From: Phoronis australis
Taxonomy: Eukaryota; Phoronida; Phoronidae
NCBI GenBank assembly: GCA_002633005.1
Contig: NMRA01000530.1
Coordinates: forward strand, 121,454 to 169,321
Direction: 5' to 3'
Length of the DNA: 47,868 bases
The notes beneath the pieces were generated by a model. It did not search any database. It was not told the DNA's origin and saw nothing but the letters and a program-made list of their open reading frames with translations. Shown here piece after piece: positions 1-11,700 of this stretch. The translations under genes were made by a program, and so were the position numbers. The stretch's first letter is position 1. Each line of letters starts with the position of its first letter.

Positions 1-1000
1 AAAACAGTGTGGCATTCTCCTTCAATGCAGTCAGAAAACAGGCGTCAGGAGCAAGCCAGTGTAACCCCTCTCGGACAATGTAGGAATTGTCAAGGGCATG
101 ATCTGAATTTCTCCTCAGACTGACGTCATTGTTTTAATGAAAACAGAACTTTTGAGGCGAAAACACACGTGCGAAGAATAAACAATATACTCTCCCTGAA
201 AAGGCTTGATTGCAAACTCGGGCCGGTACAGAAACGACCTAAAGCCTGCAGCGAAAATTTATATTGACACTGATCGATAAAAGTACTGACACACAGGAAA
301 AGACTGAATAGTTGCAACGGTTTGACTTTTTGATTTTTTTCATGGACGGATGTTGCGGGTGGTGTTGCTATAGAAATGAAAATTTTTGTGACCGGTTCTT
401 CGTAGTATATGAATATCTTCCACTTCGTCGGTTGATCTTACAAAGAATCGAATGTTAAGGAAGTTTTTTGAGCTCGCTCAGTCAATTTGTCCGTTTTGGG
501 AACGTCTTTATACCGCGATTCGCTTATAGCGTCATGCGTGAGCTAGTGTCACGAAATTACCATTAGCCTCTACACTTAACATATGCATATATACCAGGTA
601 GAATATATTACTTTGACAAACATAACAGAGACGTCTATTAGAGTATAGCCCACGCATGTAAGACATACATTTCTTAACAATTGTAAGTTTTCTGTATTTC
701 TGATTTTTTAAATTAATACCATCCAGGTGAAAGTTTTTTACTTTGCATGCAGGTGTCGTAAAATAATAATTCTACCAAAAATTTTTCTCCCAGTTGGAAA
801 TTATTAGTCACGCAGGACATGATTGACCCCGGGTCACTTTTTAACATTAATAATGACCCTGATCGCTTTTTAACGGGGTCTAAATTTAATTTGAACTACT
901 GTGACAAAAAGGCCCCATGGGCACATTTTAATCACATATAAATAAATTACAGGTTTTTATGGACAAAAAACAATTTGAAGAACACATACTTCCTTTCCTG
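1..1000. other. No gene seen
   Basis: The stretch has only short chance open frames, AT-rich sequence and no splice-supported coding block. Around 825-890 there is a short GGGTC-containing stretch whose motifs recur loosely near 2965-3110. Confidence 0.5.
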
Positions 1001-1009
1001 TGCATTGCT

Positions 1010-1930
1010 CGGGATTGCCAGCGTACAAAATTCTTCTCTCGCGCACGCTATATTCCTCTCTCCCCCGATCTAGCACCAGGCATTTTTCGGAGTTAATTGT
1101 AATACACACACACACACACACCGTGTAATTATTTGATCGCAAAGAGATCAACCCTGCTCTCACACATTTTATTTGAAATCATCCCATTCCCTTCTGCCAC
1201 TTCCCTGATGTACCGCACGTTGCTTAGCCGAGAAATTAAAAATTCCTCTCTCACGCACGCTTGAGTACCTTCTCACAGATTCTGAAACAGCACCACAGTT
1301 TCGCATCTCACACTGAGACACGGCCATAATATTCTTTGCTCGAAAACAGACCAGTTTAGCTCTCAAATACCCACTTCTGGCGTGCATGCTGTTATACTTT
1401 CTCTGCCTCATTGCACATACTGAAGCAAGGCGGATCAGTGCAGATTTCCCTTGCCACGCGCCACACAACGCGATCATAAAATTTTTCACTCAGGCATATT
1501 ATTCCACTCTCACGGATGTAAATCAACCATCCACAACACGTTGTCGATTTTGTCGACTGCGTCTCAGGAGACATTTCTGTAATACTGGCAAGCCCAGGGA
1601 CCAGCTAGATCGGTTCCCGCACTTAATTCCGGGCCTGCAAACATTTCTACCCCAGCACGCTGTTCCCTTCTCTTACGCCACCTCGCTTAATTTGATAAAA
1701 AAAGCCCGTCCCGATGCTCAAAACTCTTCTCTTACTGTTCCCCTCCCGACGATTGAATGCAACCCGGCTCCCCCCCCCCCCCNCCCGAAAGTTGCGGGGG
1801 CCGGGATGTGGACCTTCCCTGATCAGAAAATCTATCGGTGGACTAAAGAAAAAAAAAACGGGAACACGATTCCTCTGGGATCTGAGCCCCCCCCCCTCTC
1901 ATCCGCTACCGGTCCTAGTTACTAAACTCT
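1010..1930. repeat. Pyrimidine-rich tract with degenerate tandem units and AC microsatellite
   Basis: The plus strand is strongly C/T/A-biased and contains repeated wording such as AAAATTCYTCTCTCRCGCAC near 1027 and 1238. An (AC)n run lies near 1104-1121, and a C-run with an N lies at 1771-1786. Long open frames on the plus strand here come from this bias and not from a gene. Confidence 0.6.
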
Positions 1931-1974
1931 ATATATTTCCTCACGTTGTTGCTGTTTCATTTTGCGTGCAGCAG

Positions 1975-2030
1975 CCAAGGGGAGGGGGGGGGCCTTTTCC
2001 CCTGCCCCCCCTAAATCCGCCTATGTCTAT
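1975..2030. repeat. G/C-run transposon-end-like segment
   Basis: On the minus strand this reads CATAGGCGGATTTAGGGGG followed by a GC block, wording typical of the ends of invertebrate DNA elements. No partner end was located with confidence. Confidence 0.35.
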
Positions 2031-2445
2031 AGCCCAACAGCGAGTTGGGAAGATGACCCCTGTAGCCAATATATTACACGACTGATTAACTCCATTTTGG
2101 CATTTGGTTGGAGGGCCAGCTCTCTTTTTTCGATGAATTAATTGTTCTAATCTCCAAGAAGATCGTATCTAGCCTGACCGGTCGGTTTGTAGTGTTAAAA
2201 ATAAAAGTTAAGTTACAACATATTTGAACATAAACCAATAGCCTTTCGGAGTTCCTCGTCAAATGGTGATCATGTTTAGTTTTTGAATCGCCAATATCGC
2301 CCTACTGCAACCGAAGTTACGACAATCTGTTCTTTCCTAACGTACCACTAGCTCTTTGTTCACGCGTGGTCCGTAATAACCTAAGCCTGCCTGTTATCAT
2401 ACCAGGCAAAGGACTGTGCTCGGCAGTTCAGTAACAAAGGAGCTC
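2030..2445 (+). repeat. Dispersed repeat family A, copy 1
   Basis: About 400 bp are alignable by eye with 26995-27390 in the same orientation (shared blocks TTTGAACATAAACCAATA, TGGTTGGAGGG, AGGACTGTGCTCGGCAGTT-like). There is no coding potential. Confidence 0.8.
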
Positions 2446-2539
2446 ACAACCCTCTATGTTGGAAGATTTCCAGGTCGATCTAGTTCTGCAGTGGAGATTA
2501 TAAATTGCTAGCTGTTGCGGTAGGGGGACTAACCGTTGT

Positions 2540-2640
2540 CAAATTTATTTTTATTTATTGATTGTGATATTTAAAATGAGGATGGCCTCTTCAGTGATAG
2601 CACTGCTTTCCAAGAGGGCCCTCAACAACAAAAAACAGTA
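2540..2640 (-). repeat. LINE 3' tail with stem-loop, copy 1
   Basis: On the minus strand a stem-loop (2585-2621) is followed by an AATAAATAAA-type tail, as at the 3' end of a non-LTR retrotransposon. Copies of the same design lie at 18330-18420 and 22690-22790. A-rich sequence at 2640-2830 may be more of its 3' UTR. Confidence 0.65.
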
Positions 2641-3227
2641 ATATAATACAATAAAGTAATAAAACAACAATTAAATACTTTACGTAACAACTAAAACAGG
2701 TTGAGAATTAAGACAATAAATAAATGACGAAGAATGGGGAAAATTTAACTAAGAGAGATGAAATAAATAAAGAGATGACTCTAAACAGTGAAAGTATTTA
2801 CGGCAATAAAAAAATGAGATGATTAAGACAGCCAGGTAGGGTATAAGGATAGAGGCAAATTACTGACATTTTTTAATATTACGTTTGAAAGTATTAATTG
2901 AATCGGACTGTTTAATTTCTGGGGCTAAGAGAATTCCAACGACAAGTCAAGTTGTCACAGACGTGGGGTCATTTTTCATGGGTTGAAAACTCCTCACATG
3001 AAATTTTGACCCGGCCCCGTGAAAAAAATACCTGCCTGGTGTGTATTTTAATACGGGTCATTTTTTCACGGCTTCATTATTTTAAAATGCTTCCGGGAAA
3101 GGCCGGGTCTTGAACCAAACTTTTTTCGTGCTCTATTGCAGTGATGCGTTATATATCCACTCCTCCTCCTCCTCTCCCAGCCTAAAACGCCTTTGAGACC
3201 ACAAGTTGTGTGTGAAACTTCAGTGGC

Positions 3228-3305
3228 CGGGGCGCTGGCGTAGCCTCCTAGTGGTTAGGATGCTCACTTGCCGAGGTTCTGGTTCTAACATTCACTATTG
3301 GTGAG
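3228..3305 (+). repeat. tRNA-like SINE fragment
   Basis: The A-box-like CCTAGTGGTTAGGATGCTCA and B-box-like GAGGTTCTGGTTCTAAC have tRNA spacing. Acceptor-stem pairing is poor, so I read it as a SINE or pseudo-tRNA rather than a functional tRNA. Confidence 0.4.
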
Positions 3306-3673
3306 TTACTGAAGCGTGGATCAGTTTTTAAAAATAACCAATAGAATTCGCTTTAACAATGCGCTCCTGATAACCAATCAAATTTATCGTAGCAAAACTG
3401 ACCCTGCTTTGATATCTCGGCGTTTGCAGAACCACGTTGGTTTTATTGCCACTCTTATTTGTGTTTTGCTTTCCACAGATTCTGTGTTTATGCTATTATA
3501 AGCGCGCCAGTGTGAGAGGTAAACATGTGTTAGTGTTTTGTCCATCGTAAGATTTGCTAGTTGTGAAATCAAGAAGTTTAAACGCCACTTACATTGACAA
3601 CGATGTCACTGAAGAAGTTTGACTTGAGACATAGCCATATGCAAAAACAACATGATTGGTGAACCAATTACGC

Positions 3674-3783
3674 ACTGATCGGATATAGCCGTCCCGGATT
3701 TTCAGTTTCATCCACTGAATATCGGGCCCATTATTCAATGATTGCCTGGTTTTCAAAATCAGAGACCGCTATATCAGACTACT
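3674..3783. repeat. MITE-like family B, copy 1
   Basis: The inverted ends are CTGATCGGATATAGC... and the complement of ...GCTATATCAGACTAC, with a shared core CCACTGAATA. Related copies lie at 11131-11228, 11246-11334 and 29905-30020. Confidence 0.65.
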
Positions 3784-4906
3784 ACCACCAATTATGCCCG
3801 TCCCTGCCGCCGTTGAGACTTGACTTTTTAGGCAATGACCATCGCCTCTGCTGGCCCTACCAGTTGAGGCATTGAAGCTCCTATAGGGGCTACATACGCC
3901 ACAAGCTTTTCGGAAAATTACAGGGTTTCCTCTGCGTGTAAACTTCTGGGCGGCCCGCCACACTCCTGTTTTGCCCCGCTTCTCGTTAATCATACTCAAA
4001 TTGACCACCACACATCTAATGGTGACGGGGAAACTTCACCGCCACGCAAAAATCGCTAGTAAAAATGTTCGCTAGTAAAATGAATCGCCAGTAAAATGAT
4101 CGCCAGTAAAAATGATCACTAGTACAAGTCACACGGCAACTTTCACCGTTTGTGGGTCGAAAGGGAAACACAGTAATTTTACATTGGGATCTTGAAATGT
4201 GCCCCCGTTAAACACTTTCAAGCCCCAACTCCCTTCCATACTTTTTTCTGCCTGGTTATCTGACAATGCATATAAACTTAATACAGCCGGGGACCAGGCA
4301 ATGACCTCGATACGAATTTTCTAAATGTGAAAGCGCCAGGGCTCGCTAATGAAGTAAGGAACAGTAAGATTTCTGCTTCATTCATTTTATTGTGTCCGAG
4401 TTTACACAAGACGTTGTGAACTATACTGCAGGGCGTGACAACCAACTGTTTAATCAACCGTAGCCCTGTGCCAAAATGATGATATTGGATGTTAACCAGT
4501 CTCAGATTCATCTGCATGGACTGGATCGTCTGCTACGCCGGCCAACGCCAATCCACTATTACTGATTGATGTTTAGCAAGACGATATCAACGGAAGTTTT
4601 GTTACACGAATTAGTTTATTACGTCTACAAAGTTCACATATTTTGTATTCTATGTTTGCCACTTCATGGATAATTGAATTTTAACAATGTTTTTTCTCCT
4701 CAAGAGTCAAGTGCGACAGAGATGCCGGACACTTCATTGCCAATTTGTCTTGCGAAGTACCCTTTACCCGGATATTTCTGCTACATGATTCTCGGGTTAA
4801 GGTCTTGTCTATGATGAGCAAACTACACCCAATTACATCTAATTTTCAAATTTTGCCTGGGGAAGGTCTCCCAACCCCCCTCCCCCCCTGATGAGAGGAT
4901 CTCACT

Positions 4907-5761
4907 TCATCCCATGCTCACATGTGGCGTTGCGTTCCACATCTGCGTCGAGCGTTCACCACTACACTCCTTTCAAAATCCAGACAATAGGGGTATCCCA
5001 TTTCTCATTCTTTGCACCCCGTTTTGGTCATTCACCACCACGCTCCTTTCAAAACCAAGGGGAAACACTGAATTATGCCTCGCACCGACTAAAACATCTA
5101 AGTCATGGTGTTATAAATACCTTTTGCACATAGAGGGACACCTTAGGAGGTTGTCGATGTGTTTAATTCCTTGCAACTCTAACAGATACTCCCGTTATCA
5201 AACTTTTTCTTCGAGCAGTCCCTCGTTGAGTTCCCAAAATCATGAACTCACCATTTTCACTCTGCGCACGCCAAGAGATCTATATGACCTCATTCTGATA
5301 ACCAGGCCGAAGGTCAGAAGTTGCAGTCCTACCGGTGAACCGGTCGTACATTACATTTGAAAGTGTTGTTAAGAGGTGTGTGGCGCACCATATATGGGCG
5401 CACCCAGGGGGGTTGGGGGGCTCAAACGACCCCCCAATTTGGTGAATTGGGCAAAAGGGTCCGCTTCAATGAAACAAAAAGTCCGAGTAAACAAGACTAA
5501 AGTCCACAAAATTCACAGGAAGTCGGCGCAGATGCACGGTGCGTGGGCCTGAACCTAGTGGCCCCGTTTTTTTAGTCCTCGTGCAGGGTTTCCCCTGAGT
5601 TTTGCTAGGAGCGTGGTGGTGAATGGCCAAAACGGGGTGCAAAGCCGCACGCGAATATGAGAAGTGGGATCCCCCTATTAGCTGGGTTTCGAAAGGAGCG
5701 TGGTGGTGAATGCTCGACGCGGATGGGGAAGCCGCCGGGCACCACATGCGAGCATGGGATG
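4907..5761. repeat. Foldback element with ~170-bp inverted arms
   Basis: The left arm (about 4907-5072) is the approximate reverse complement of the right arm (about 5584-5761). Each arm holds two copies of a unit containing CACCACCACGCTCC. The interior includes a G-rich stretch at 5395-5450 resembling a separate element end. Confidence 0.7.
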
Positions 5762-5799
5762 ACATTCCCCAGGCCTGGCAGCCGCGACGGGCCTGATCG

Positions 5800-6265
5800 G
5801 GTTCCGAGCCAATGGCTGGGATAGTAAGCATTCCGTGTACTTAGAACTGAAAAAAATTGCCCAACTAAACGTACAACACACAGCTATGTTCGAATTTATC
5901 ACCAAACAGACCCAAACTCCCGCGATCGACAATGGTAAATTGACTTACCGAACTCTAGCTGTAGGCTACGGTACGTTCAAATATCTATAAATCTGTAACA
6001 GTGAAATAAAACAACACGTTTGTTCAAGAACTCGATGTATTTGTAAGAGTTTTACTTCAAATTTTGATGTTTTATTGGGGTTAAATGATGAATTCAAGTG
6101 ATAAGATGACTCTAGTAAGCTTGTTGTGAATGGCTGAACAGACTGCGTTCGATCTGATTATGCCATTGGTTAATTTCAACACCTCCGTCTGCCGTGAGGT
6201 GTCTGGTAAAGTGACTGAACTTGGTGTTATCGAGTGGGGCTACTCGATCTAAATTGATACAAAAT
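5800..6265. other. No gene seen
   Basis: Intergenic sequence with no splice-supported frame and no clear repeat. Confidence 0.4.
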
Positions 6266-6269
6266 ATGT

Positions 6270-6520
6270 TGTTTTTTGGGTGGCATTCTCCTTTAATTTC
6301 TTCCAACTCGAAGAAATACTCCTGTAATCATTTTTTAATTTGCAATTTTTACATTGTTGGCAACTGGACATTTTTACACTGCACGCTTGTGCTCGTGCCA
6401 GGAGATATGACATCATATTCCCTAGCGCGAGAAGTGTAAAATTGAAATTAAAGTTCGAATTCGAGAGTATTTGTTTAAGTTGGAAGGAATTAAAGACCTC
6501 GATGACCTCCGTAGGTTTCC
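6270..6520. repeat. Inverted-repeat (hairpin) element
   Basis: The arm 6283-6333 (CTTTAATTTCTTCCAACTCG...) is the approximate reverse complement of 6450-6500. An inner pair TTTTACACT/AGTGTAAAA lies at about 6370 and 6433. It is MITE-like; the open frames on both strands here are by-products of the symmetry. Confidence 0.55.
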
Positions 6521-7405
6521 CTGTATGTGCAAAAGGTACTAATAGCAACGTGACTTTGATAGGCAGTTTAATTAGTATGTGAGCATAACCGTTAACCTGA
6601 GTGTTTGTGGTAATAAGTTATTAAAACACTGCAATGTTATTGTAATACAATTTAGCGAGGCAAACTCCATCTAGTAGGGGTGACTTTCTGGCTATCATTA
6701 CTACCTACACTACCCTTTTTAGCCACCCGGAATAATGTTATTTTATAATTGTCCGCTTCAGCCAGAACAAGATTCTTTTTATTTCACCTTTGCTATCTTT
6801 TGCGGTAAAAGACGAGATGCACATTTCTAAGTCACGACTGTCTGCTGGGACGGACTGCGCTTACATTGGGACTGACCAGTACCGCGGTGGGATATCAGGG
6901 ATATTGTTGTGCATATTTGATATTAATGACATCTTTCATGAAAAATAAATATGCTTTTCCATCACAATGTTTGGTAAGTTGATCGTTTATAAGAATTAGT
7001 GGCAACACTCGACCTGTTTTGTGACATTTTATCACGTATTATGCTGTGGTCCAAAACTTTCTTTGGCACTTACAGAAATTTGCAAAAGCAGCCTAAAATG
7101 TTATCCAATTGTACGCGTCTATGATTGATTCTGCATTATCTCTTATTCATGCGACGTGCTTACAAGTCATCAGGAGGACTGTCCTCGGTTAGTGTTCTTT
7201 TGAGCTTGATTTGGTTACAACCAAATAAGGATCAGATTCACGCGAGTTGCTTTATTTTTTGCTGGGTATTTGCTGAGGAGTGTAAAAACTCAGCTCGCAT
7301 TCGTTGGAAATTCTAGGCTGCATTTTATTACATGCACATGACTCTCTTCTTATTTCAATTGCCCTTCGGGTTTCTGTTTTGTATGTTATCACTTTAATTA
7401 CACAA
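6521..7405. other. No gene seen
   Basis: AT-rich intergenic DNA with no feature I can support. Confidence 0.4.
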
Positions 7406-7640
7406 AGTCTGCTTGGCACAACTTTTTAAAAAAAACACCTTTTTCTCATCAAGCGCGCCCAAAGGACACAGGTTCAAACCTGGTCAGGAATATCCCTGCT
7501 TACTGGACACGGTTGCGTGATTTACGCCAGATCATTTTCGACACAAAAGTCGTCCTTAGCATTTGGCAATTTTCCACCTACTTTATAATCACATTATCGC
7601 GATATGTTGGGTTTCTCACTAATTTGACCAAGCAATCCCA
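7406..7640 (+). repeat. SINE-like repeat family C, longest copy
   Basis: It contains a B-box-like ACAGGTTCAAACCTGGTC. The head (7406-7500) recurs inverted at 24081-24180 and the tail (7495-7640) recurs at 10320-10460. This split sharing defines a composite element. Confidence 0.65.
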
Positions 7641-8588
7641 GAAATAAGGAATTAGTATGCAAGTTTCTCTTTAAAATATTGGATGAGATAGTACAGAAAC
7701 CATTGGGAAGTGGTGTAGCCCCTGTCTAGCCAGCCTAGGGATTATATTGCCTATACTGCAGAGTACTTAGTAAGGTCAAGGAAACAGTTCTGCCTACTCC
7801 AAAACACACCCAACAGCATTTTTAGTAGTGCTTGGGAAAAAGCAAGGGGAAATGGGGATAAGTCATGTGGAAAATCCGAGTTCGAATTTTACCATGATGA
7901 GCTTGGTTTACTTGGAGAGTTCTTACCCAGGGCTTGGAATATTCCTCTTTTAAGAAGGTTTCTTTTTGGTTTCCATTTCTTATTTGAGTTGCAGTTTTCG
8001 CTTTTTTGTCTCATTTCATCATTATTTGAATTAATTCATGCAAAAAGCATTTATTTAACTTAAATTTACAACCCCAAAAATGTTTCCACCCCACAAGCCT
8101 GTGCAACGATACACCACCTGCAAAATTTTCCTCTTTGTCTTTGGTCATTCCAAGCCCTGCTTACCATTCTTGCGGTAAAATCTTTTCATTTGTTGTAGTT
8201 GGAAAGGGACCATTTTATAGATTTGCAAATTCTCATTGTGAACCCTTATGTGCAGAACTTTGTTGTAACAATACACGGTTTTGAACAGAAAGTGATCACG
8301 AGGAAATCATTCGTCTGAGTGGAATGTTCCCTATTACCTCTTCTGTGGCTGTACTCTCTGCAACATGCTACAAATTGGAGCCTTCTATGTCTGCCATTCC
8401 CTAATATGCCTCTGCCTCAAACAACATCAATTTTTTACTACCCGGATTCAGTCGTTCACTTAACCTTATAAAAATAGTGCTGACTGCATGGTGCAGATGT
8501 AGACTGACTGGTTGTAAATCTCACTTGTCAGTGTATGATGCAGTTCGTCATGTCATAGTAAGTGAAATTGGTGAACTTTTTTCTTCAG
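7641..8588. other. Upstream region of the zinc-finger gene
   Basis: No coding frame is seen. It presumably contains an intron and perhaps the promoter or a non-coding exon of the gene starting at 8595, since that exon begins with a splice acceptor. Confidence 0.35.
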
Positions 8589-8594
8589 GTCGCC

Positions 8595-8733
8595 ATGGAG
8601 ACCACAGCTGCAAAGCAACAGTTCTGTACTTTACTTTCGGGAATAAAGACCCAGTTTGTACAGGAGTTTGTCTGCTGGCTTGACTACCAGGTGGCGTTCT
8701 ACAAAGTCAGTGGCAACATGCCGTTGGCCCTAG
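8595..8733 (+). CDS. Zinc-finger gene, first coding exon
   Basis: The exon is preceded by a pyrimidine-rich acceptor (AG at 8587-8588), so transcription starts further upstream and a non-coding exon is likely. The coding start is ATG 8595. The exon ends in phase 1 at CTAG|GTCAGT. It encodes 46 residues beginning METTAAKQQF and containing FVQEFVCWLDYQVAFY, a compact aromatic-rich segment that does not look like the low-complexity remainder of the protein. Confidence 0.8.
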
Positions 8734-11700
8734 GTCAGTTATGTTGTTCATTTGTTCTGCTGAGCTGTATGAGGACATGTATGTTAAAGTGAGGTCATGC
8801 CGAACATCCTACTCTCCCAACTAGTGTCGGTGTTATTTGGACGTTTCTGTATTTCAAAGCGAGGCTCGTGTTGTTTTGCATTTGACGAAAGAAATAATCA
8901 TTTCTGAAATCAAACTAGTTAGCAGTGAACTAGCTTTCCACAAAATTGTGCAATGTCAAGTGAAGCATATTGTCAGTATTTTCGGCAGTTTTAATATTAT
9001 GATATCAACCTTGTCCCATCTTATGTTGTAGTTACAGATTTTTGGGTCTTGGAAATGGCTCACAATTTCGCTTTAACCTTATTGTCATGGTTATTTTGCA
9101 TAGTACGTACTAGTACCTCAAGAAAAATCTGTGCCTGACTGGCAGCATGAACCATCTAACACCAAGCTCTGAACAGTAATTCCATGCCAGACTTTCAAAA
9201 ATTCTATGTTACATATTTTCTTCAAAATTTTAGTTAGGTGCTACAACATTTATGCTAGTCTCATTATTGTGCCTTTTTTCTCATTGGTAATTTGTGAAAT
9301 GGACTTAAGTAGTAAGTTGTGGCATGCTTGGGGAAACACCTGTCAACGTTTTGTTCAAATTCAGCCAGAGGTGAAATGGATTCTTGTGAAAACAATTATA
9401 TTGACAGTTGAAGCCAAGATAAAACAGTCAAAATCACCAGTTATTCTGTGTCATGACATCTGAGCAAAAAGGGAAGGCCACGCTACGATGCTTGAGTGTA
9501 AACGAAACTGGCCCCGATAGTTTTCCGTCATGACTGGCAATTCCAATCAAGTGGGAAGGCTATCCATTGTTTCTAATTAATCGTAAACTAACCCTGTATT
9601 ATCTGTAAAAGATGCTTTGTGGAACAAATGCAGACAACAGATATACTGATGTCATGTTTACTACAAGCGAGGGGGGGGTGACAGAGTGAGAGGGAGGGAG
9701 AGAACATAGTTCATTAATTACGTTTTAACATAAAACAGTAGAATCACGTTTGTGTGGCCATCAACGGCTAACCACCATCAAAGTATATGATACAAGCATT
9801 AGGATAACGCAAGATGTCGAAAATTTTTACAATTATCAGTGTAAGACTGCTAGCATGCATGAAAGTATTGCCAACTGGGTTTGCTAAATGTGAGCCCAGG
9901 TTCGTTCAGTCGGTTGCTTTGAATTATGTGATTCATTGTTTTGTGTCAGTTCTTTGCATCCACCCTCTTGTGAAAATATTCGCCTTGTAGATATTTGATT
10001 TTTTGTTTCTTGAATTTGTTATAGCACAACAGCACATACTGTTATACTATTTGAAATGCACAATACAAGGAACCTAACATAATGTTGCGAAGCCCAGAGT
10101 ATAGTCCATAAAAGATGTATTTGCATGCTCCTAACTCTGGTAATGTATAGCAGGAAATAAACAGCAATATATTGCTATTTTAACATAATCAATGCTAAAC
10201 AAAGCGCAGTTGTATTCATTGACAACTTGTAAATTGTGAAAACAAAAAATCCTCAAATAGATGCCTTTTGGCTCACATAGCCTGCATTATACAGTGTTTT
10301 TTCTCCAACACCACGTCACGATATTTGCTGGACGTGTATGGTTGCCATAGATCATTTTCACCACAAAACTCATTCTTAAAAATGTTTGGAATTTTTCAAC
10401 CTACCTCAACTTCACATGGTCCTATATGTTGTGTTTCTTGCTAATTTGGTCAAGGTAATTAGCCAACAAGTTCCACTTTAAAGGAGGCAGCGTAAATTCG
10501 TTTGGGATTTACGGCTGCATTTAAAATCTTCACGCGTCCTATCTCCCTCTCTTTCAGCAAACAGTGATCCTCTGCATGTAGTTACCAAATTGTTTATGGC
10601 TTTATTTATGGCTATGATTTTGCGACATGTGGATTTTTTTGTTGGTGTCAGTTTGATACCGTTGTTGAACAAAGTTTATTTAGTCAAAGAGTTTGAAAAA
10701 GCATGAAACTGAGTGATCAAATTTTACAGTAAAACTTTCACGGCTGTCATTGTGGCATAAAAATTCTTAATACTTGGGCAATACTCCGTTGTCCAGTTGT
10801 TATCATAACCCTTAATGCACAGTACATGTGTACATTGGGAACTGTGTAAAAGTTAAAAGACTATTGTGGCGACATCTGAAGATTCGGATATGGGATTACT
10901 GACCTTGTGATGTGTCATTTTCAGGCGGAATTGTCCTTCATGACACTGGGAATTTTTGTTTGTTTGTTTGTTTTCTTTTGGCTTGTACTGTATTCTCTGT
11001 TTTATACACCAATTTTTTGTCGAATTTCGACATTGTTAACTATTGTACTTTAAAGTTTTGGTCTTGCTCTTGAAAAATTATTCTGCTTCTGATTACCATA
11101 TCAGTACATAGCAGCATTTGCCTTTGGTAATGGTCTGATATAACGTGCCCGAATTTTGAGAACCAATTTTCTTCACTGATTAACGGGCACCAAAATGGTT
11201 CTCAAAATAGGACACGTTATAACAGTCTATTGCCTTGTCGGTAATGGTCTGATATAACATGCCTGATTTTTTAGAACCAGTTTTCTCCACTGAATAACAG
11301 GCATCAAACTGGTTCTCAAAATAAGGGCATGACAGATTCCTCATACAATATGGTGTATATGGTGTGTCCATCATTAGAACAAAATAATTTCATCTCTTTA
11401 ATTAAGTTGTGAACAGGCATTATACAGCTGATTTCATTTTGATTCCAGATGTCGTCAACAAAGCACCTCCGGGAAGCATCACATTTCTGCCATCAGGTGA
11501 CTCATCGGTGCCCCACGTAAAAACCGAGCCGGGCCAACTCATGGCGCCCTCGTCATCCAAGTCGCCCCGACCAACTGCGGGCAGTAAGCGCAGTGCAGAG
11601 CAATTGGCCAGAGTCCAACAAAACTTGCTCATTCAACAGCAAAGACAATTCAACATGGCTAAGAAACGGAAAATTGAGGGGCCGAGACCTCCTGTTGTGC

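Noticed and set aside
1386-1925. 179-codon open frame on the plus strand
   Set aside because: It lies in the C-rich low-complexity tract, runs through the N-containing C-run, has no splice signals or recognisable domain, and an overlapping frame is equally open.
4891-5360. Overlapping plus-strand open frames of 80 and 148 codons
   Set aside because: They fall on the arm of the foldback element, and similar frames appear on the opposite strand in the other arm.
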